Positions 43,554 through 53,080 of a stretch of DNA of 64,000 nt are shown here, piece by piece. The DNA comes from Promethearchaeia archaeon (GTDB taxonomy: Archaea; Asgardarchaeota; Lokiarchaeia; Sigyniarchaeales; SOKP01). The DNA lies in contig JAHQWG010000046.1 in NCBI GenBank assembly GCA_029856045.1, forward strand, positions 53,477 to 117,476. The letters run 5' to 3'. The position numbers and the translations under genes were made by a program. The first letter of the stretch is position 1. The number at the start of each line of letters is the position of its first letter. Under the pieces are notes generated by a model. That model made no database searches. It was not told the DNA's origin and was given only the letters and a program-made list of their open reading frames with translations.

Positions 43554-45209
43554 TTAGACGAGATAGACACTATGAAACAGGTCCTTAAATGGATTATCAA
43601 CGAATCCTCTCACATTCGGTGCCATACAACGTGGGACATGAGAGACATAGCCATAAATCCATGGATATACTACTTCAGCACTGCGTTTTTGAATCTTGTG
43701 ATATAACTCTGCTCTTGCTGTTTCATCGGTTTCTTCTAGAGCTTCTTCCATCCATAGTTGTAGCACTGGATCATTAATCTGTGCGAAATTAGACGCAACT
43801 GATCTATTTGTCATCAAATAACCAACAAAATTGCTTGCATCGGCATAATCAGGAATCCAACCGATCCACCCAAGTTCCAGCATATTTCTATGGAGACCAG
43901 CTACTTCGTATCCTCTATAAAGATATTCGTGCCAAGTCATACCAGCATCTTCTATTTTGACCCCAATTTGTTTAAAATTGGCTGTTATTAAAATCAATAT
44001 ATCTTCTCGAACAGGATTACCTATGTTATATGAAAAATTATAAGTTGCAAGAGGCGTTCCATCAGTTACTAGCTTTTCCCAATCATTACCGGCACTGACA
44101 TCACTGTTCGCAGTTAAGCTCGCCGTTCCGGGGAAACCCGCGTCTTTTAAGGCAGCTCTTGCGGTTGCTATATTATAGTCAGCAAGAGTGATATTCTCAG
44201 TGCTATAGTACTTGATACCGTCTGGAATGGGAGATGTCATTCTTACAGCATAACCCTGCATGATTTCATCAATAAGATACGTATAGTTAAAAGCGTATGA
44301 CATTGCTTTTCTCATTTCTGGTGGCATCAATTCATGATTAAAATGTAAATATTGAATCGATAAAGATGGCGCTGATTCGAGTAATGCAACATTCGGTGCG
44401 TTATCGAATGTTTGAACCATTGCAGGCTCCGCTGAATCTATCATGGTAATATCTTCTGTTAATAATGCAGCGTTTCTGGCATCCGCATCAGTAATAACTG
44501 AGAAAACCAATAAATCTATTGCTGGTACATTACCCCAGTAATTTCGATTAGGAGGCATTAAACATTCAACTTCAGATTCATATGAAAGATATGTAAAAGG
44601 TCCAGTCCCGACTAGTGTATCTTGCGAAATATCAAGAAATTCACTCGCATTAGTAGCTTCAGGAGACATCATATATGCACTCCAAGAACTTAATAATGGT
44701 ATCAGTACAGCATAGGGTTTATTTAATACAAGTCTTACTGTGTAAGTATCAACAACTTCAGTCCTATTAAGAATCGGTGAGCCATCCGGCCATTCCCATA
44801 ATTCTGCCAATACACTTATATTCCTTAAATTATTCACTCTATCGAAATTCCACTTAACAGCTGCAGCATCAAAAACTTCACCATCGTGAAAATTAACACC
44901 TTGTCTAAGGATAAATGTAACTTCTTTGAAATCTGTACTGAATGAATAAGACGTTGCTAGTTTCGGTACAATTGGGTATTCTGGATCATTTACATCAACA
45001 TCAACTAAACCCTCGCAAACTTGGTTAGCTACATCAATTGAAGCTGAATCCCACATATTATGAAGATCAATTTCATCAGGACCATACATTACTCCGAATA
45101 CGAATGTACCACCTTTTGGTGTTTCCATATATATAAGAACGCTGGAAATACTTACTATTGCAATAACAGCTATTAGTCCAATAGCGATATATTGTATACT
45201 TCTTTTCAT
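43554..45209 (-). CDS. oppA: Extracellular solute-binding protein, family 5 (OppA/DppA-like)
   Basis: This peptide-type binding protein of 551 residues is the first gene of the opp operon. The N-terminal 27 residues form a hydrophobic signal anchor (YIAIGLIAVIAIVSISSVLIY), with no lipobox Cys, so the protein is probably tethered to the membrane by this helix. The family 5 signature region is seen in SFSTDFKEVTFILRQGVNFHDGE, here split by coordinates around residues 90-112. ARAALKDAGFPG and YKIQKRSAEVVYPWIYGYVSH-like stretches mark the C-lobe. The likely ligands are oligopeptides, but relatives bind nickel or sugars. A palindrome and TATA candidate lie ~70-100 bases upstream. Confidence 0.9.
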   Translation of the reverse strand: MKRSIQYIAIGLIAVIAIVSISSVLIYMETPKGGTFVFGVMYGPDEIDLHNMWDSASIDVANQVCEGLVDVDVNDPEYPIVPKLATSYSFSTDFKEVTFILRQGVNFHDGEVFDAAAVKWNFDRVNNLRNISVLAELWEWPDGSPILNRTEVVDTYTVRLVLNKPYAVLIPLLSSWSAYMMSPEATNASEFLDISQDTLVGTGPFTYLSYESEVECLMPPNRNYWGNVPAIDLLVFSVITDADARNAALLTEDITMIDSAEPAMVQTFDNAPNVALLESAPSLSIQYLHFNHELMPPEMRKAMSYAFNYTYLIDEIMQGYAVRMTSPIPDGIKYYSTENITLADYNIATARAALKDAGFPGTASLTANSDVSAGNDWEKLVTDGTPLATYNFSYNIGNPVREDILILITANFKQIGVKIEDAGMTWHEYLYRGYEVAGLHRNMLELGWIGWIPDYADASNFVGYLMTNRSVASNFAQINDPVLQLWMEEALEETDETARAELYHKIQKRSAEVVYPWIYGYVSHVPRCMAPNVRGFVDNPFKDLFHSVYLV

Positions 45210-45278
45210 TTTATAATCACTTAATATTTTTTATTTTTTTATTAATAATAGTTTTAATTTTTTTTAATAAATTAGTGT

Positions 45279-45290
45279 TACACATGTGTA
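45279..45290. promoter_or_regulatory. 12-bp perfect palindrome, operator candidate for the opp operon
   Basis: TACACATGTGTA is a perfect inverted repeat 70 bases upstream of the oppA ATG. It sits just downstream of a TATA box candidate, so it would cover the transcription start of the operon. That is the typical place for an archaeal repressor site. It stands out in otherwise simple AT-rich DNA. Confidence 0.4.
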
Positions 45291-45300
45291 GATAATTAAG

Positions 45301-45308
45301 TTTATAAA
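45301..45308 (-). promoter_or_regulatory. TATA box candidate of the opp operon
   Basis: TTTATAAA, about 25 bases upstream of the expected transcription start near 45278 on the minus strand. The rest of the 377-bp gap between oppA and the DNA ligase gene (45210-45586) is AT-rich and shows no gene or RNA. Confidence 0.35.
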
Positions 45309-45586
45309 TTTTATCTTTTTTTTTCCTATCATTCAATGGGGATATATTAAATGAATTAGTTTTATGTAGTTCAAAAATATCAGATAAAGCACTTTTTTTT
45401 GATATTGGGTAAATATTCCCATTAATTTATCTCTACTTTTTATGAGATAAGATCTAATATTACTAAGAATCGGAATATTATTAAAATTGAATAAAATAAA
45501 AGAGAACGTTAGTTTTTATTACACTGCTGAAAATTTATCAAAAAAATATTATTAAAATCGAAAGAAATTTAATTTATTAATTTAAC

Positions 45587-47344
45587 CTATTGTTCATAGT
45601 AAAGATTTTTAATTTCTTGAATTGTTGTTACTTGAGAAGGAGATTTATCATCTCTGAAGCGTAAGAAGACAGGAAATCGTACTGAAAAGCCTGTTTTAGA
45701 TTCGGAAGATTTTCCAGCGTCAAATTTTTCACTTATTGTTATTTCATCACCAATAATTTCTATTACTACTTTAGGTTCAAACCAGATATCCGGCTCTTCC
45801 GTAGCGACAACATTTAATGGTTTTTTACCAGTCTCATACTCTTTCATTATTTCTAAGATATCATCCATAATTTCATCAGTAAATCCTGAAGCAATTCTTG
45901 TTAATGCCTGATAACCATCTTTTTCAGGGTTATAAACTGCACCTAATAATGTACCATATACTCCTTTTCTTCTACCACGACCCCAATATCCTCCAATAAT
46001 TACGACGTCAATTGAGTCCTTCATTTTTCCTCTTTCTAAACTTTTTAATTTAATCCATAAAAAACCTCTATTTCCTGGTTGATAAATTGAATCCTCTTTA
46101 ATGGATTTATTCATAATTCCTTCACAGCCTTTATCTCGAGATTCTTTGAAAAATTCAACCATTTCATCAATATTATTAATCTCTTTAGAAAAAACTGTCT
46201 GAAGTTCATCTCGTTTAGTAACAATTTCTTCTAACTTTTTTTTCCGTTCAAGAAAAGATAGACTAATATATTCTTCTCCTTCACACATTAAAAGGTCAAA
46301 TAAAAAAACCGTTACAGGAATTTCTTTTGCCATTTTATCAATATCATATTTTCTTCTTCGTTTACTTAGTACTTGAAAGGGGAGCATCTTTTCATAGAAA
46401 GGATCCATTGCAACAACTTCACCTTCCAATATGGCCACGTTTGCTTCAATATTCGATTTAATAATTTCACACACATCGGGATATCTATCGGTTATTTCGA
46501 GTAATTGTCTAGAAAATAATTTTATCTCATTATTTTTTTTATGGATTTGAAGGCGTTCTCCGTCCAATTTCTGTTCTGCAATAAATTTTGGACCTAATTT
46601 ATCCATAATTTCTGAAAAATCTAATCTACTAGCGAGCATCATACGTATTGGAACTCCATAGGTAATTTTTAATTTTTTAAGTGCATCAAGACCTTGAGTA
46701 ATTAGCATTTGAGCGATTTCACCCAAATCGGGATGAATGTTGAATGCATATTCAATTATATCTCTATTTTTTTTATTATCGGTTAATCCTTCAGCTAATG
46801 CATCAATAATGGTCATTGTAGATACACCCATCCTTAATGTAGAAGTAATTATTCTAAGTAAAAACTTAGCCTCTAAAGGGGAGCATTTTCCAAGAAGACC
46901 CCTTAGAGATCTTAATTTTATATCTTGAGACCCTTTACCTGAAGCTTGTGATATCTTCATGAGCTCTGAATATATCTCCGAAATGTTTAATGATTTTATT
47001 TCTCCAAAGAGGGTCTGTTGTTGTTTCTTTTTTTTAAAAATGATCTCAGCTGCTGAACCAATATCACCTTTCTTTAATAAAATCTCTTTGATTCTCTCAT
47101 AACCCAATCCAGAATGAGTAGATAATGCCTCAATGATCATTTTTTCAGCAAGTCCAATCTTAGGGAATTGTTTTATATTCGAAGTTAATTGCCCTTGAGA
47201 AAGGTATATTACTTTATCAAAATCTTCATACTTATTATTTTTCTTTAACTCTCGAAAAAAAGTTGAAAGAATATCTATCATCTCAAGTCTTTTGGAAGTC
47301 TTCTCAAGGGATGCAAAAATTTTTGTTAAATCCTTAAATTCCAT
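45587..47344 (-). CDS. lig: ATP-dependent DNA ligase, archaeal type
   Basis: This is an ATP-dependent DNA ligase of 585 residues. The N-terminal DNA-binding domain covers residues ~1-210 (LRSLRGLLGKCSPLEAKFLLRIIT). Motif I is AEQKLDGER with the adenylated Lys259. Motif III is VFLFDLLMCEGEEY, motif IV is DKGCEGIMNKS and motif V is GFLWIKLKS. The C-terminal OB domain ends with GFSVRFPVFLRFRDDKSP, the archaeal motif VI. It joins nicks in replication and repair. It lies 50 bp downstream of the gelsolin-like gene on the same strand. Confidence 0.95.
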   Translation of the reverse strand: MEFKDLTKIFASLEKTSKRLEMIDILSTFFRELKKNNKYEDFDKVIYLSQGQLTSNIKQFPKIGLAEKMIIEALSTHSGLGYERIKEILLKKGDIGSAAEIIFKKKKQQQTLFGEIKSLNISEIYSELMKISQASGKGSQDIKLRSLRGLLGKCSPLEAKFLLRIITSTLRMGVSTMTIIDALAEGLTDNKKNRDIIEYAFNIHPDLGEIAQMLITQGLDALKKLKITYGVPIRMMLASRLDFSEIMDKLGPKFIAEQKLDGERLQIHKKNNEIKLFSRQLLEITDRYPDVCEIIKSNIEANVAILEGEVVAMDPFYEKMLPFQVLSKRRRKYDIDKMAKEIPVTVFLFDLLMCEGEEYISLSFLERKKKLEEIVTKRDELQTVFSKEINNIDEMVEFFKESRDKGCEGIMNKSIKEDSIYQPGNRGFLWIKLKSLERGKMKDSIDVVIIGGYWGRGRRKGVYGTLLGAVYNPEKDGYQALTRIASGFTDEIMDDILEIMKEYETGKKPLNVVATEEPDIWFEPKVVIEIIGDEITISEKFDAGKSSESKTGFSVRFPVFLRFRDDKSPSQVTTIQEIKNLYYEQ

Positions 47345-47394
47345 CTTAAGAAGCCTTTTTTTAAAAAAATAAAGAAGAAATAAATTATTTTAAA

Positions 47395-48228
47395 TTATTT
47401 TAACATTTTCGAAAGTTGTACAAATCTTTCTTGAATAGCTTTTTTTTTTTCAGGGTCAATTCCCTTGAAAGAGTTTGTTGAAAATTTAATAACTGTACCT
47501 TCGATTTGAAATTCACATACTGGTCCATCCATAATTTCGACTGCTATACTTCCATCATCCTTTTTACTTGCCCAGACATCATTAAACTCTTCTAAAATTG
47601 AAATTAGAACAAATCCAATTCTTGCATCAGAGATAGTTGGGATTTCTTTTAAGGGTGTTGGTTCTTCTTGAACTGTTTTTGGAGGTTCTTCAATAGGGAT
47701 TTTTGGTTCTGGTGTTACAGTTTTAGGTATCTCCTTTTTAGGTTCATATTCTGTTGCTGGAGAAATAATTTTCTCCTCTGTCTTTACAGGTTTTACTTCA
47801 GGTATAGAGACAGAAGGAACTGCTGGTGTGGGTTTAGGGATTTCTTCAGGAGGTTTTTCTTTATCAACGATACTAAAGGAAATAATATTATCTCCAATCT
47901 CTTGGTATTCACGATCTAACAATTTTTGTAATTCTTCATTTACAACATCTGTTTCAGGATCCCTACCTATTTTTCTTTCATCAATTTCAATCAATTGCTT
48001 AATATCCCTACCCAGAATAGATTTTCCAATTTGATAACCATGTCCCTTAAGTGCTTCTGCTTGCCTTAAAGCTACTCTACGGGAGACCAAATTTTGCCTT
48101 TTCCCATGCCATAACCATAATTTAAGGTTCTCTTCGTCTAAGACAATAATAGAGCTATCAGAGATAAGATTTTCTTTACCCCACTTGATTGGAGTAGAAA
48201 CTCCACCTTCTTCAACTTTAAACATCAA
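47395..48228 (-). CDS. Gelsolin-like domain protein with Pro/Glu-rich linker
   Basis: This is a 277-residue protein with three parts. Residues ~20-75 look like a gelsolin domain: DSSIIVLDEENLKLWLWHGKR, then SRRVALRQAEALKGHGYQIG, matching the gelsolin pattern of a strand ending in (V/L)W(V/L)W-G-K, then a helix with AA-x-x-A. Residues ~125-205 are a Pro/Glu/Lys-rich flexible linker with EPKIPIEEPPKTVQEEP. Residues ~205-277 are a small alpha/beta domain (IGFVLISILEEFNDVW, EFQIEGTVIKFS). Asgard gelsolins known to act on actin have one or two gelsolin domains; this architecture with the linker and end domain is different. It lies beside the DNA ligase gene. Confidence 0.65.
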   Translation of the reverse strand: MMFKVEEGGVSTPIKWGKENLISDSSIIVLDEENLKLWLWHGKRQNLVSRRVALRQAEALKGHGYQIGKSILGRDIKQLIEIDERKIGRDPETDVVNEELQKLLDREYQEIGDNIISFSIVDKEKPPEEIPKPTPAVPSVSIPEVKPVKTEEKIISPATEYEPKKEIPKTVTPEPKIPIEEPPKTVQEEPTPLKEIPTISDARIGFVLISILEEFNDVWASKKDDGSIAVEIMDGPVCEFQIEGTVIKFSTNSFKGIDPEKKKAIQERFVQLSKMLK

Positions 48229-48424
48229 TAAATATGCTCGTGATCCAGAAATTTTAAAACACCTGTTATTATTTATGTTTTTACGATTATTTTTTAGATT
48301 TACTATTATAATTAATATTAATTTTATTATAGTTAATTATTATTATAAAAACATTTAAAGATTAAAATTACCAATATTGAAATAATTGTTATTGAGCGAA
48401 AACTAAAAAATTGTGGTATCATAA

Positions 48425-49510
48425 ATGGATTTAGAAAATTTACTTAGAGAAGATTTTGACAAGATAGAACAATATTTACCAAGAGAACAACCATTTGAAG
48501 CAGATTGGTTGGAATTAAACATAAATCAGAATCCATATCCCCCACCACGGGTAATTTTAGATGAAATTAAAATGGCTGTTAATGAAAAGTTAAGATTATA
48601 TCCCGAACCAACTGGAAAAGATTTAAGGAAAATGATTAGTTCAGTTTTTTTAGTAGATAAAAAGACTCTAACTAATCCTAATAATATTTTTATAGATAAT
48701 GGAGCCGATGGAGTTTTGGAAAATATTATGAAAACCTTTATCAATCCAGAGGATCAAATAATTTATTTTTATCCGACTTATGGTTTATATAAAACATTGA
48801 GTTTGATTTATAAAGCTAAGAAAAAAGAAATAAAATTAAACGATGACTTTTCAATTCCCGAAAGTGCATATTCACTAAAAGGAAAATTAATATTCATTAA
48901 TTCACCAAATAATCCAAATGGAAAAGCATTCTCAAATGATGTAATTTCAAAAATTTGTAAATATTTTCCTGGAATTGTTGTTATCGATGAAACTTATGGT
49001 GATTACTGTCAAACTTCCGCTTTACCATTATTAAAGGAATTTAAGAATCTAATAATTGTCAGAACATTTTCCAACTCGTTTTCACTTGCTTCTATGAGAA
49101 TTGGATTCGCTGTTGCAAATGATAAAATCATTAAAGCAATGAATAAAGTTAGATTACCCTATAATGTTAATTATCTTGCGCAGATTGCCGCTATATCTTG
49201 TATAAAACATCGAGATTTGGTCTTTAAACAAAACCAAAAGGTTATTTCAGAAAGAAAAAGATTATCAGAAACATTATCTAAATACAATGGAATAAGTGTG
49301 GAACCATCAGATGCAAATTTTATATTCGTAAAATTCTCAGATAAAAGTATTTGTTTAAAATTTATATGGGATTTGAAAGAAAAAAAAGTATTAGTAAGAC
49401 ACATAAGTCAACCAGGATTATATCAATATATGAGAATTACAATAGAGACGCCAGAGAATAATAATAAATTTTTAGAGATATTTAATGAACTCACAAAAAA
49501 ATATTTATAA
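48425..49510 (+). CDS. Histidinol-phosphate aminotransferase-like protein lacking the PLP lysine
   Basis: This is a fold-type I aminotransferase of the HisC group, 361 residues. The family motifs LELNINQNPYPPP, LRLYPEPTGKDLR, FIDNGADGVLENIM, NSPNNPNGK and VVIDETYGDYC are well kept. The PLP-lysine motif (normally FSKAFGLAGLR) reads FSNSFSLASMR, and residue 217 is Asn (codon AAC at 49073-49075). Schiff-base formation with PLP is therefore not expected at that site. The Arg in the same motif and RITIETPENN are kept. It might be an inactive binding homologue or use a different mechanism. No other his genes are nearby, so the name hisC is not given. Confidence 0.78.
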   Translation: MDLENLLREDFDKIEQYLPREQPFEADWLELNINQNPYPPPRVILDEIKMAVNEKLRLYPEPTGKDLRKMISSVFLVDKKTLTNPNNIFIDNGADGVLENIMKTFINPEDQIIYFYPTYGLYKTLSLIYKAKKKEIKLNDDFSIPESAYSLKGKLIFINSPNNPNGKAFSNDVISKICKYFPGIVVIDETYGDYCQTSALPLLKEFKNLIIVRTFSNSFSLASMRIGFAVANDKIIKAMNKVRLPYNVNYLAQIAAISCIKHRDLVFKQNQKVISERKRLSETLSKYNGISVEPSDANFIFVKFSDKSICLKFIWDLKEKKVLVRHISQPGLYQYMRITIETPENNNKFLEIFNELTKKYL

Positions 49511-49546
49511 TAGTAATTAAAAAAATCGATAAAGAGTCATTAATTC

Positions 49547-50716
49547 ATGCTTTTTGGAAGAGAATTAGAAAAAGTAAAATGTCCAAGTTGTGGATATGTA
49601 ATAACTAAACCATTCCCAATGGATCAATTATGTCCAAATTGTAAAAAGTTTCTTCCAAATTTATTTGAGATCGTAGCAAAAGCAGAAGAAGAGAAAAAAT
49701 TAATAAAAGGGATTCCAAAAGAAATTCAAAAAGTGATAAAGACTCCAGCATCTGAACTTTCTAGTAAAGTAAAGGTGAAAAAAAAAGGGGTTAGGATAAT
49801 AGAATTGTCTAATAATGAAATTGAAGTTAAAACAGGAGAAGAGTATATTAAATTATTAGGTATTATCACCCAAAATCGGAAACCCATATTTTGCAGTAAT
49901 GAAAGATATAATTATTTACTTGAACTTGCTTGCAATCTTGATTTTATAGCAAGTAGTATTTTGGGTGGGGAATTAGACCAAATGATGTTAGAATCACTAG
50001 AGACTCAAAAAATGGAGAATTGTATTTTTGTAATAGATAAAAGTATAATTTATATACTATATGGGAAATTTCCGAATAAAAAAGGTTACTGGCTAATCGA
50101 ACAAATGAAAAAAAACCTTGATGCTGCACTAAATGGCTTAGATCCAGATCAGTTAGAAAAAATTCAAACTCATAACATATCTCTGAAATTGGAATCTGCA
50201 TTAAAATATTCTATACTGGAATATATTAAACTTCAAGAAGTATTTAGTGATAAAAAAATCCCATTTGTTGAGGATACATTAAAAGTTCATTATTTTGGAT
50301 TATCATCTCAATCAATTGGGATTATATCATTATTATTAGGTGATGAATTACCAATTGTATATAAAGGACCAATTTCTTCTCCTCAAGAAGAATTAGAAAT
50401 GAAAGAGACATTAGTAACTGCTAAAGTAGAAGCGATGGCGGCAAATACAGCTGGAAATACTGGTGCAATGCCTAAATGGATTGCAGTAAAATTAGGTTTT
50501 CAAAATTATCGTTTTTTAACATTTACAAAATTAGAAAACGAATACATTTTTAATATGTTGAGTGAAGGTAATATAGAAAAATTGGAAAAAGTGGAAAATC
50601 TATTGCAAAATATAGTAAAAGATACAGTAAAAAACAAATTCCACGGTGATTTAAGACCGTTTAATACATTAAAGACTGAAATAAAAAGTTTTTTTGAAAT
50701 CAAAGTATTTTCTTAA
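49547..50716 (+). CDS. Zinc-ribbon protein with longin/roadblock-like region, unknown function
   Basis: This is a 389-residue protein. The N-terminus holds a zinc ribbon (KCPSCGYVI at residue ~10, LCPNCKKF at ~28). A linker rich in Lys and Glu follows, then an alpha/beta region at ~105-200 with ENCIFVIDKSIIYILYGKF that resembles longin or roadblock modules. A similar second region near 235-380 has SQSIGIISLLLGDELPIVYKG and FLTFTKLENEYIFNML. There is no signal peptide or membrane helix. Longin/roadblock domains are frequent in Asgard GTPase-control proteins. It follows the HisC-like gene by 36 bp on the same strand. This is a fold guess and no function is claimed. Confidence 0.5.
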   Translation: MLFGRELEKVKCPSCGYVITKPFPMDQLCPNCKKFLPNLFEIVAKAEEEKKLIKGIPKEIQKVIKTPASELSSKVKVKKKGVRIIELSNNEIEVKTGEEYIKLLGIITQNRKPIFCSNERYNYLLELACNLDFIASSILGGELDQMMLESLETQKMENCIFVIDKSIIYILYGKFPNKKGYWLIEQMKKNLDAALNGLDPDQLEKIQTHNISLKLESALKYSILEYIKLQEVFSDKKIPFVEDTLKVHYFGLSSQSIGIISLLLGDELPIVYKGPISSPQEELEMKETLVTAKVEAMAANTAGNTGAMPKWIAVKLGFQNYRFLTFTKLENEYIFNMLSEGNIEKLEKVENLLQNIVKDTVKNKFHGDLRPFNTLKTEIKSFFEIKVFS

Positions 50717-50832
50717 CCAGATCCCAATTTGGGTATTAAATCTCTTATATAAAAAGATTAATCAACTCCCTAAAATAATCTTATACCAAAATGGAAATAC
50801 TACTTAAAAAGAATAAATTAGATGTTAATTCT

Positions 50833-51525
50833 TTAATCTTTCTTCCTTCCTTTAAATTTTAATGAATAGAAGGTAATTATAAAAATTGTAGAATATACTA
50901 AAATTACTAGTAATAGATACCACCATTGTGTGAAAATAGCCGAAACCCAATCTTGATGGGCAATTGGAAATATAATAAAACTCTCCATAATTAAAACCAA
51001 GATTAGCCATAATGGTGTCGTTGAAATGCTGATAAGGAAGCCGATAAATCCTAAAATTATCCCAAATAATACATCGATGAAATAATGTGAACCAAGATAG
51101 ATTCTACTAAAACATACTAAAGAAGAAATTATAACTAAAAATGGAATAAGTATCCATAAATTTAATAAAAAAATAATTGCACAAGACATTGAAATTATGT
51201 TATAACAATGCCATGACGGGAAACTTGGGGAAAATTGTGGTCTATCCAAAAAAATGATTCTATCAATTTGTTGAAAAGGCCGTTTTCTTTTAATAATATA
51301 TTTTAAAGGTACAACTAAATAGATTCCTGCTAATAAATTTCCTCCAAGAACGATGAAAATGTTTGGATCATACCATATAAATAGAAAAAATGCTAAAATA
51401 CCTAGCCATACAGGTTCTTGACCAAAAAATGCAAAGAATTTAATGATAGGAGTTAAATAATCATTCTTAAAACTATTAAGTTTTAATGTTATTGTTTTAT
51501 CAAATTGAATTATCTTCTTGAACAT
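50833..51525 (-). CDS. PAP2-family membrane phosphatase
   Basis: This membrane phosphatase of 230 residues has about six helices. The three PAP2 catalytic motifs are in order: KYIIKRKRPF (KxxxxxxRP), PSFPSWHC (PSGH with Trp in place of Gly) and SRIYLGSHYFIDV (SRxxxxxHxxxD). It dephosphorylates lipid phosphates such as phosphatidic acid analogues or polyprenyl diphosphates. The Trp in motif 2 is a tolerated variant in some members. It is convergent with the zinc-ribbon protein gene. Confidence 0.85.
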   Translation of the reverse strand: MFKKIIQFDKTITLKLNSFKNDYLTPIIKFFAFFGQEPVWLGILAFFLFIWYDPNIFIVLGGNLLAGIYLVVPLKYIIKRKRPFQQIDRIIFLDRPQFSPSFPSWHCYNIISMSCAIIFLLNLWILIPFLVIISSLVCFSRIYLGSHYFIDVLFGIILGFIGFLISISTTPLWLILVLIMESFIIFPIAHQDWVSAIFTQWWYLLLVILVYSTIFIITFYSLKFKGRKKD

Positions 51526-51665
51526 AATTTTAATAAAAATATCCGTATTTAATTTTTTATGCGTTAATAACAGAAAAAATTAAATCTTTTTTAAATAGTA
51601 ATCTAATTATTTTAACTATATAATCTCTAGCTACAAATATTAAAAAATAATAAAAAAAGATTTAA

Positions 51666-52988
51666 TTATTCAATTAATTTTGTTTTTCCAGTACCCCAAA
51701 CGCCTAAAGCTACTCCTAACTCTTTGTGGTCTTTTGCATAATCTTTTACTTTTAACCCCTTCATAACAGCATCAATGGCTTGCCTAAAAGCTTTCGCTCC
51801 AGCAATAGGTCCATCAGGATGACTATGAATTCCACCACCCGATCCTATAAGTATATCTTTTCCTGCCTCTTTTATTGCTATATCAACCATTCCAGCTGTA
51901 ATACCTCCAGAAGGCATTGGTAATGTAGGTTTGATATGTTGAAATGGAAATCTTAAAGCACGTAGAATATTTTCATAACGCTCATCTAAAATTTCCGCTT
52001 TTCCATATGGAGCTGGGACAACAACACTATCAGCACCGCAAATTCTCGGTAATTTTCCAAGGACAAGTATACTGCTTAGTCCATTCCATTCTCCACCCAT
52101 TAAAGCTCCTGAAAAATCCATATGCCCCAGGATTGGTACTTTTATAGATGGATCTTCTGCTAACTTTCTTAGAACTGCATATCCAGTTGCTATAAAATTT
52201 ACCATTATTGCATTTGCCCCTAACTCAATTACTTTATCTGCATATTCAAATATATCTGGAAGTCTATTTGAAATATTAATAGTATAGAGGGTTTTTTCAC
52301 CTTTTTCTGAATCTGCACGATCTACTGCTTCCATTACAGCAACAATTCTATCTTCTAATGTATTAAATTCTGGATTAGAAATAAGTTCGTCATCTTTTAC
52401 CACATCACAACCTCCAACAGCAGCTTTATATACTAGATCAGCGGCTACTTCAGCAGTATGACCAGTACATGGCTTAACCATATTATTTAACATTGGCCTT
52501 TCAGGAACTTTTAGAAGTTTTCGTATTCCATCTAAGCCAAATTTAGGTCCTTTAAATCCTTTTAACCATTCTTTAGGAAACGCAAGATCTACTAATTTTA
52601 GACCATGCGTAATAGAAATATTTCCAATTACACTGGTAAATAACTGAGGTATTTGTGGTCGAAAATTTACTATTGGAAAAGCGATTTGAATGCAATAATA
52701 TCTTTCTTTAATGTCTTTTGGAACAACATATTCATAATATGGGAGCTCATAGACGCCTAAAACTCTCGCAACATGATGTTTTCTCACTTCAGCTGTTTCG
52801 GCAGGAACTCTTACCCATGTGCCTGTGGACTGTTCAATGGCAGCAAAACGTGCCAAATAATTAACATTTTGTCCCTTAGCCCGTTTAATAATGTAAGTCG
52901 CAATAATATATTTCTCTAAATCTATACCATCTAAGCCTATTGCTTCTGGGAGATCTAAATACTGTTCTGTAGAATCTTTTTCTGTCAT
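51666..52988 (-). CDS. RuBisCO large-chain-like protein (form III/IV-like, altered active site)
   Basis: This is a RuBisCO-superfamily protein of 440 residues. Kept are Glu52 in IEQSTGTW, Asn123, Lys172, the carbamate/Mg motif KDDE (Lys198 to Glu201), His289, a Lys330 in PYGKAEIL at the loop 6 position, Ser360 in PSGG and the GSGGGIHSHPDG phosphate motif. Changed are the Lys of KPK (Cys174) and the Arg after His289 (Met290), which in true RuBisCO contact the sugar bisphosphate. CO2 fixation is therefore uncertain and a RuBisCO-like protein (form IV) is favoured, although the metal site should form. An AMP phosphorylase gene at 33.9-35.1 kb would supply the archaeal AMP route if it were active. 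Confidence 0.85.
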   Translation of the reverse strand: MTEKDSTEQYLDLPEAIGLDGIDLEKYIIATYIIKRAKGQNVNYLARFAAIEQSTGTWVRVPAETAEVRKHHVARVLGVYELPYYEYVVPKDIKERYYCIQIAFPIVNFRPQIPQLFTSVIGNISITHGLKLVDLAFPKEWLKGFKGPKFGLDGIRKLLKVPERPMLNNMVKPCTGHTAEVAADLVYKAAVGGCDVVKDDELISNPEFNTLEDRIVAVMEAVDRADSEKGEKTLYTINISNRLPDIFEYADKVIELGANAIMVNFIATGYAVLRKLAEDPSIKVPILGHMDFSGALMGGEWNGLSSILVLGKLPRICGADSVVVPAPYGKAEILDERYENILRALRFPFQHIKPTLPMPSGGITAGMVDIAIKEAGKDILIGSGGGIHSHPDGPIAGAKAFRQAIDAVMKGLKVKDYAKDHKELGVALGVWGTGKTKLIE

Positions 52989-53080
52989 ATCAATTCACAA
53001 TAAAAATAAAGAAAAGTTATTCAAAAATTTTTTCTTATTTATTTATTACTTTTCTTTCAAACGATTTAAAAATTTTAGAA

